From positions 322,626-386,625 of the forward strand of contig CAKUVI010000001.1 in the NCBI GenBank assembly GCA_934699095.1: a DNA stretch of 64,000 nucleotides, in the 5' to 3' direction. A program made the position numbers and the translations under genes. The DNA is from an uncultured Bacteroidales bacterium (GTDB lineage: Bacteria; Bacteroidota; Bacteroidia; Bacteroidales; WCHB1-69). The notes below the pieces were generated by a model. It did not search any database. It saw only the letters and a list, made by a program, of their open reading frames with translations, and was not told the DNA's origin. Shown here in pieces: positions 59,692 to 64,000 of this stretch (its first letter is position 1; every line of letters starts with the position of its first letter).

Positions 59692-61146
59692 TTATTTGAG
59701 GAGTCTGAAAAATTCTACCATGAGGTCCCAGCACATCTGCACTGTCTTGATTTCAAGTTTCTCGTCAGGAGAGTGAACACCGCGGAGTGTGGGTCCGAAC
59801 GAAACCATGTCCATGTCGGGGTATTTTTCTGAGAAGAGACCGCATTCAAGGCCTGCATGGATTGCGAGAACCTGAGGATCTTTGTGGAAGATATTTTTGT
59901 AGGCGTCAACGAGGACGTTGAGGACTTTGGAGTTCGGGTTGGGGTTCCAGCCCGGATAGCCGTCAGTGTTGGTTACATCGGCTCCAACCATCCAAAATGC
60001 TGTTGAAACCTTGTCCACGATAGCCTGTTTCTTTGATTCAACAGAGCTTCTTTGGCTTGTGGTGAAGACGATCTCTTTGTCAACAACCTTCACAGAGGCC
60101 AAGTTGGTGGAGGTTTCCACGAAGTTGTCTATATCTTGAGACATGGCAACCACACCGTGGGGGCATACAACAAGCACGTTGAGCACGTCTATTTGGAAGT
60201 TCTCCTCAAACACTTCTTTCACTTTTGCCGCAGGTTCAACGGTCACGGTCACATCCGGGTCGGTGGCATGGAACTCGTCGCGGTAGGTTTTCTCCATTGT
60301 CTTGGTGTAGTTCTTCCAATCATCCACGAGTTCTTTAGGTACTGCAACAATAGCATAGCCTTCACGAGCGATGGCGTTTCTGAGGTTGCCGGCTTGTATG
60401 TCGGCGATGCGCAGGTCGTAGTCGCTGTAAGAGTTCCACAGGATGCGGGCCAAGAGTTTGACGGCATTGGCGCGGCCTTTGTTGATGTCGTCGCCGGAGT
60501 GACCCCCTTTGAGCCCCTTTACCTCAATCTTGAAGAATTCGCAGTCGTCCTCAGGCTTTTCGTATTCGCAGTTTAGCTTTGCGATCGTGTCTTGTCCGCC
60601 AGCGCAACCGATGAAGAATTGGCCTTCGTCTTCGGAGTCCAGGTTAAGGAGCATTTTGCCGTTCATAAAGCCCGCTTCAACGGCCTTTGCACCAGTAAGT
60701 CCTGTCTCTTCATCGATGGTGAAGAGGCATTCTATAGGACCATGTTCTATTGTGTTGTCGTCGAGAACCGCGAGGGCGAGTGCAACGCCGATGCCGTCGT
60801 CAGCTCCAAGGGTCGTCCCTTTTGCTTTCAACCATTCCCCGTCAATATAGGTTTCAATCGCATCTTTCTCGAAATCGAAGACCTTGTCATTGTTTTTTTC
60901 ACATACCATATCCATATGTGCCTGCAAAACAACGGGAGTCACATTCTCTTTGCCAGGTGTTGCAGGTTTGGATATCAATACGTTACCAACTTTGTCTCGT
61001 TTTGTCGGGAGACCTAACTTTTTTCCGGTCTTTTCCAACCATAAAGACATTTTCTCCTCCTTTTTTGAAGGACGCGGGATCTTTGTGATTTCATTGAAAT
61101 AATAAAAAACCTTTTCCGGTTTTAAGTTTAACATTTCTTCGTTCAT
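59692..61146 (-). CDS. pepD: aminoacyl-histidine dipeptidase (M20 family)
   Basis: 484 aa. M20 dinuclear metal site: VLQAHMDMVCE (His and Asp), LGADDGIGVALALAVLD, FTIDEETGLTGAKA with the catalytic Glu and metal Glu, LNLDSEDEGQFFIGCAGG, and a late His in LAIHAGLECGLF. The dimerisation insert spans ~190-370. PepD (carnosinase/aminoacyl-histidine dipeptidase) cleaves unusual dipeptides in the cytoplasm. It has its own -7 box and is the last backbone gene before the decaying region. Confidence 0.94.
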   Translation of the reverse strand: MNEEMLNLKPEKVFYYFNEITKIPRPSKKEEKMSLWLEKTGKKLGLPTKRDKVGNVLISKPATPGKENVTPVVLQAHMDMVCEKNNDKVFDFEKDAIETYIDGEWLKAKGTTLGADDGIGVALALAVLDDNTIEHGPIECLFTIDEETGLTGAKAVEAGFMNGKMLLNLDSEDEGQFFIGCAGGQDTIAKLNCEYEKPEDDCEFFKIEVKGLKGGHSGDDINKGRANAVKLLARILWNSYSDYDLRIADIQAGNLRNAIAREGYAIVAVPKELVDDWKNYTKTMEKTYRDEFHATDPDVTVTVEPAAKVKEVFEENFQIDVLNVLVVCPHGVVAMSQDIDNFVETSTNLASVKVVDKEIVFTTSQRSSVESKKQAIVDKVSTAFWMVGADVTNTDGYPGWNPNPNSKVLNVLVDAYKNIFHKDPQVLAIHAGLECGLFSEKYPDMDMVSFGPTLRGVHSPDEKLEIKTVQMCWDLMVEFFRLLK

Positions 61147-61187
61147 GACAATTAATGATTAGGTTTGTTGATTTCTCTTAAACGTTG

Positions 61188-61195
61188 CAAAGATA
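61188..61195 (-). promoter_or_regulatory. -7 box for pepD
   Basis: CAAAGATA (minus TATCTTTG) lies 41 nt upstream of the pepD ATG. Confidence 0.5.
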
Positions 61196-61451
61196 CGAAA
61201 ATTGTTTAATCTGATGTTTTTGTTTAAATCAACAAACTGAAGTCTTGTATAGACTATTTTTCCTTCAAAGGGACAAATAATGTGATCCTTATGGATTTGT
61301 GATGATGAAGGAGATCCCATGATTCGAAATGGGATTGTTACAAGCAATAATTGTCACCGTTGCGAAACACGGTGCCGATTGGGGTGTTGTCAGCAGGTCG
61401 CGAATTGAGTCTCCCTTTCTCCTCGAATAGTAAATTTCCAATGCTTAAATC
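61196..61451. other. gap without a recognisable gene
   Basis: About 260 nt. A six-base hairpin (CACCGT / ACGGTG, about 61358-61373) is the only structure I see; short protein-like pieces on the minus strand (for example TPIGTVFRNGDNYCL) end in stops and are not callable. Confidence 0.4.
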
Positions 61452-61628
61452 CTATTCGGATATTTGCGAGATTATGTCAAGCCTTTCTAACATAGTGTAT
61501 TGGATGGAATCATAAAACTGCTGGTCTCGTTTTTCACGTTTCACAATCATTTCCCTGCGGAAATTATCCATCCTTTTCTGTATCATCACGAACCACACTG
61601 GACAAGGATGGACAAACGCAGGAGACAT
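61452..61628 (-). CDS. possible small gene next to the RHS remnant
   Basis: A 58-codon frame (ATG 61628, TAG at 61452-61454) begins MSPAFVHPCPVWFVMI and ends in a charged helix (MIVKREKRDQQFYDSI). It follows the frameshifted RHS toxin fragment on the same strand, the position expected for an immunity gene, but it is small, shows no family features and could be chance. Confidence 0.25.
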   Translation of the reverse strand: MSPAFVHPCPVWFVMIQKRMDNFRREMIVKREKRDQQFYDSIQYTMLERLDIISQISE

Positions 61629-61666
61629 GCCATATATGCAACACGTTCGCTTTCAAATACAGTGTG

Positions 61667-62156
61667 TCAACGAATCTGAAACAAGGACCATTCTGGCCAT
61701 TCAAGGATACAAGAAAAGGCATATCCGTTGTCCCCATAATCATTAGATGTTGCCAGAATGTCAACTGTAATATTGGGATTATATACAGCATGAAAAAAGT
61801 TTTGAGCTTCATCGGAAAGGTCTGAATATTCTCTATCGAATGAGGTGCTCAAGTAACTGTCGGTTCCTAATGACAAGTTTGTGTTTTCTGAGCTTGCCCA
61901 CTTGTCGAGTTCTTGATAGTAGGCTATTGCAGCAGAACCAGCTTCATCATCATGTGTCCATATCTTTTCCCATCCGGATCCACCAACCTAACAGGGTTAT
62001 TCGCGCAATACACGTACGGGCTCAATGACGGATATTTGTCACTCATCGGGTCCACACTCAGCCAAATGGACAGCTCGCTGCTGTAATACCTTGCGTCAAA
62101 GTAAGATAGACCGGTTTCGTGGTCGCGTTCCTTGGCGGAGAAGGTGTAAGTGCAAT
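61667..62156 (-). pseudogene. RHS core C-terminal remnant, frameshifted
   Basis: On the minus strand, TYTFSAKERDHETGLSYFDA and SIWLSVDPMSDKYPSLSP are the RHS repeat-associated core signature, ending NNPVRLVDPDGK. The frame then breaks at a T4 run (61966-61969; an A4 run on the coding strand). Adding one base restores KIWTHDDEAGSAAIAYYQEL and a further ~80 residues to a stop at 61667, a variable C-terminal 'toxin' part. The core has no start or long N-terminal RHS barrel behind it, so it is an orphan tail. The toxin type is unrecognised. Confidence 0.75.
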
Positions 62157-62189
62157 TAGGAGTTGGGAATGAGGAATTAGGAATTGGGA
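62153..62189 (+). repeat. inverted repeat, left copy
   Basis: CAATTAGGAGTTGGGAATG and a GAATTAGGAATTGGG continuation. It matches, in opposite orientation, the stretch at 62384-62416, and the two bound the upstream side of the RHS remnant. Confidence 0.6.
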
Positions 62190-62383
62190 CGCTTGTGGCG
62201 GATTGTAGGGCGCGGCATGAAGACGGGCGCACACATTCTGCGGGAATCTGCGCGGTCTGCGGGGGAAATGGATTATATGACTGAATCGGTCTCATCGTCT
62301 TTTCGCGACACAAAAGTACAAAATAATCCGCTCTGTATAGTCAAGGTGCAAAAAAATGCGAAAGATTGCAGTTTGTTGAAAAA

Positions 62384-62416
62384 CATTCCTCATTGCTAAT
62401 TCCTCATTCCTAATTG
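62384..62416 (-). repeat. inverted repeat, right copy
   Basis: On the minus strand it reads CAATTAGGAATGAGGAATTA and continues AGCAATGAGGAATG, closely matching 62153-62189. It also marks the point where the tape-measure homology stops. Confidence 0.6.
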
Positions 62417-62420
62417 AAAA

Positions 62421-62612
62421 AGCGTGTTCCTTGAGATACTGCCGCAATTCCTTGATTTTCTTGGCATGGGAAATGTACTCGTCCGAGCCGATGACCATGC
62501 GGTTCTGCTCATTCACGAGCTTGTTCATCTCGGAACGTATCTGCTTGACGGAGGCCTACACCTCCTTGCCGTTGATGTAGATGGTTACCCTGCGGGTGCT
62601 GCTCTTTGCCAT
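62421..62612 (-). pseudogene. phage tail tape-measure N-terminal fragment with TAG
   Basis: An ATG at 62612 opens MAKSSTRRVTIYINGKEV, then TAG (62556-62558), then in the same frame ASVKQIRSEMNKLVNEQ, IGSDEYISHAKKIKELR and YLKEHAF before the sequence changes character. This combination resembles the N-terminus of Bacteroidetes phage tail tape-measure proteins, based on recalled patterns. It is a decayed prophage trace of about 64 codons; homology to phage genes is not confirmed here. Confidence 0.55.
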
Positions 62613-62688
62613 AAACTTTAAGTTTGTGGCAAAGATGCTTCAAACGTCCGTCACGGATAGGGACGAAGAAAACAGTGGTAGATTGAAT

Positions 62689-63159
62689 CTATTTTTTTAA
62701 CCGTTTTCTACTTATAATCACAATTGTTAAAATCAGAATAGGTATAAAAATAACATTCACAACAAACAGTCTTCTAATCCATATTTGTTCTATAGAAACA
62801 CAGGGCGGGCATGGCATATCGTCAATACAAGGTTCACACAGTGGTTGAGTATAATAGTAAAAAAAAACTAATAAAACTTCAACAATCGACCATAACCATA
62901 TCAGAAAAAAAATTATCGCGGTTACATTCTTCCTTGAAATACTATATTTTAATTTTTTAGATATTACAACTAAAATTAAAAAATTAAGAGGTATTAAAAT
63001 GTCAATTATCCAAATATGTAGAGTGTCAAATGAAGGGCACTGTGTGCCATTCAGACATGCTGTAAAAAAAGGTTGACTAAAATAAAATGCCAATATCAAG
63101 GCTATGTCTATAATGACTAATGAAATAATCATAAACTTTGATTTATAGGGACTGTCCAT
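62689..63159 (-). CDS. four-helix membrane protein, candidate RHS immunity protein
   Basis: 156 aa, AT-rich, with four hydrophobic helices (~9-30, ~48-65, ~78-100, ~128-150). The chain is made of two similar halves: FYFSQPFFTACLNGTQCP with a helix and ISKKLK, then FYYYTQPLCEPCIDDMPCP with a helix and ISRKRLKK. Short Cys-rich loops precede each final helix. It starts 4 nt after the RHS stop, on the same strand. Membrane immunity proteins directly downstream of polymorphic toxins are a well-known pattern; this role is an inference. Confidence 0.6.
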   Translation of the reverse strand: MDSPYKSKFMIISLVIIDIALILAFYFSQPFFTACLNGTQCPSFDTLHIWIIDILIPLNFLILVVISKKLKYSISRKNVTAIIFFLIWLWSIVEVLLVFFYYYTQPLCEPCIDDMPCPPCVSIEQIWIRRLFVVNVIFIPILILTIVIISRKRLKK

Positions 63160-63163
63160 TTTT

Positions 63164-64000
63164 TTAATTACTTGGATTACTAGTGTTTATTTCATACCTA
63201 AACTCTTTATTCGCATTTGCTGGATCTTTTATCCATTCATTGTATTTATTCATAGCATCTTTTAATATCCCATCAATATTTCTTTGATCTACGTCTCCAC
63301 TATCGCCCATGATATTTCCCTCCCATCCTGGATCAACACCGTTTTCATCTGTGTATCTGTCTCCTAATCCTAACAAATGTCCTACTTCATGGGGTGCTGG
63401 ATCATCTTGTGCTAAACTTTTACCATTACGTCCATGGCTTCGCCATTTACCCTCATCCCTTTTTTTGACATATGATCGTGAATCATCATCCGTTACTTCA
63501 ATGAAATTATCTCTGTTGAATGGATTCCAACTCTGTGGAATAAGAACAGGAGATGATTTCTCTTTGTCCTGATATAATTTTATTTTTACCTTAACAGAGA
63601 CTTCAAATGTTGTGCCATTAGCAGATTTCGCCGAATAAGAACCTCCCCATTTTTTATTTACATCAGCTTGCATTTGATTTGCAACTGCACGGGTTGCACC
63701 TTTGCCATACAAGTATACATTAGCAGAAATTGTAATTTTATAGTTTTTTATTGTGATTACACCATCTTCTCCATTAGGATCTTTTATCAATATTGGATTA
63801 TTATTACAATATGCGTACGGACTCAACGATGGATATTTGTCACTCATCGGATCCACACTCAGCCAAATGGAGAGGTCGGAGGAGTAATATCGTGACCCGA
63901 AGTACGAATACCCCGTCTCCGTATCCTTCTCCTTGGCACTGAAGGTGTAACGCACACCGTCGAAATCATTTAATCGTTGGTTCACGTAGTCCTCTCCCCA
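63164..64000 (-). CDS. RHS core C-terminus with putative zincin toxin (partial, 5' end outside window)
   Basis: Open to the window edge without a stop, so the 5' part is missing. A GTG at 63985 is only an internal possibility. From that codon, residues ~13-70 are the RHS core (YTFSAKEKDTETGYSYFGSR, SIWLSVDPMSDKYP, ending KDPNG), the usual junction to a variable toxin. Residues ~75-273 are the C-terminal domain, with HEVGHLLGLGDRY at 199-211 (HExxHxxGxxD) and a Met turn GNIMG at 223-227. The pattern is that of a metzincin-type peptidase. A secreted toxin role is inferred from RHS architecture. Confidence 0.75.
   Translation of the reverse strand, partial: WGEDYVNQRLNDFDGVRYTFSAKEKDTETGYSYFGSRYYSSDLSIWLSVDPMSDKYPSLSPYAYCNNNPILIKDPNGEDGVITIKNYKITISANVYLYGKGATRAVANQMQADVNKKWGGSYSAKSANGTTFEVSVKVKIKLYQDKEKSSPVLIPQSWNPFNRDNFIEVTDDDSRSYVKKRDEGKWRSHGRNGKSLAQDDPAPHEVGHLLGLGDRYTDENGVDPGWEGNIMGDSGDVDQRNIDGILKDAMNKYNEWIKDPANANKEFRYEINTSNPSN

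Noticed and set aside
62189..62313. N-terminal extension of the RHS remnant up to an ATG at 62313
   Set aside because: The translated part is Pro/Ser-rich with no RHS features and begins beyond the inverted repeat; the homology begins near 62156.

Overview
The window looks like a chromosomal contig from an uncultured or little-known member of the order Bacteroidales. The evidence is consistent. There is a GldH gliding lipoprotein and a C-terminal type IX secretion (T9SS) sorting domain. There are family proteins typical of the phylum (DUF4296, DUF5683, DUF3276, DUF4159, DUF1573). There is no obvious Shine-Dalgarno signal at most starts, and many genes are preceded by the Bacteroidetes -7 box TAnnTTTG (on the minus strand, CAAAGATA or close variants). 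An Mpl ligase fits meso-DAP peptidoglycan. Most of the window is a stable housekeeping backbone of moderate GC.

Layout. 1-2442 (+): end of fabF, rnc, a DUF4159 protein and a secreted EEP-fold phosphoesterase. 2446-7601 (-): a run of cca, a DUF4296 lipoprotein, a PSP1/RicT-type protein, gldH and a protein carrying two different nuclease-like domains. 7737-10371 (-): DUF3276, parA, parB, DUF5683. 10449-17474 (-): yidC, then a glycogen operon (debranching enzyme, GT4/5 glycosyltransferase, GH57) ending in maf. 17715-20866 (-): exbB, exbD, tonB, folC. 21033-25479 (+): ftsK, a sigma-54 activator, lptE. 25482-33566 (-): a periplasmic gluzincin peptidase, a C10 cysteine protease with T9SS tail, cysS, an acyl-CoA ligase and a glutathione peroxidase. 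tRNA-Thr(CGT) and a very short ResB/CcsA-like haem protein follow at 33.6-34.7 kb.

35.5-41.75 kb is accessory. Five tightly packed minus-strand genes, in transcription order, are a class I SAM methyltransferase, a compact UvrD-like helicase, a 579-aa coiled-coil protein of unknown family, a zinc-ribbon protein, and a DUF1848 protein with a terminal CX3CX2C cysteine cluster. The first four are visibly AT-rich compared with their surroundings. The gene contents and packing resemble a defence-type cassette, but the combination does not match a named system I know. This is the best candidate for an undescribed system here.

41.75-44.17 kb holds a Cys/Met-metabolism PLP enzyme flanked by non-coding stretches full of short hairpins and repeats. 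44.17-61.15 kb is again backbone: a glycosyltransferase/steroid-reductase-like pair, a protein with five DUF349 repeats, DUF2147, an S4 protein, mpl, DUF1573, a cysteine-desulfurase-like enzyme, an EamA transporter, a polyprenol-phosphate mannosyltransferase-like GT2, an EEP enzyme, asd, a lamin-tail surface protein, a PhnP-like hydrolase and pepD.

61.15-64 kb is a decaying mobile/polymorphic-toxin region. It has a frameshifted RHS-core remnant, a phage tape-measure N-terminus broken by a TAG codon, and at the right edge an apparently intact RHS-core C-terminus fused to a putative zincin (HEVGHLLGLGD). That last gene is followed 4 nt later by a small four-helix membrane protein, which is a candidate toxin-immunity pair. 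The RHS gene runs off the window.
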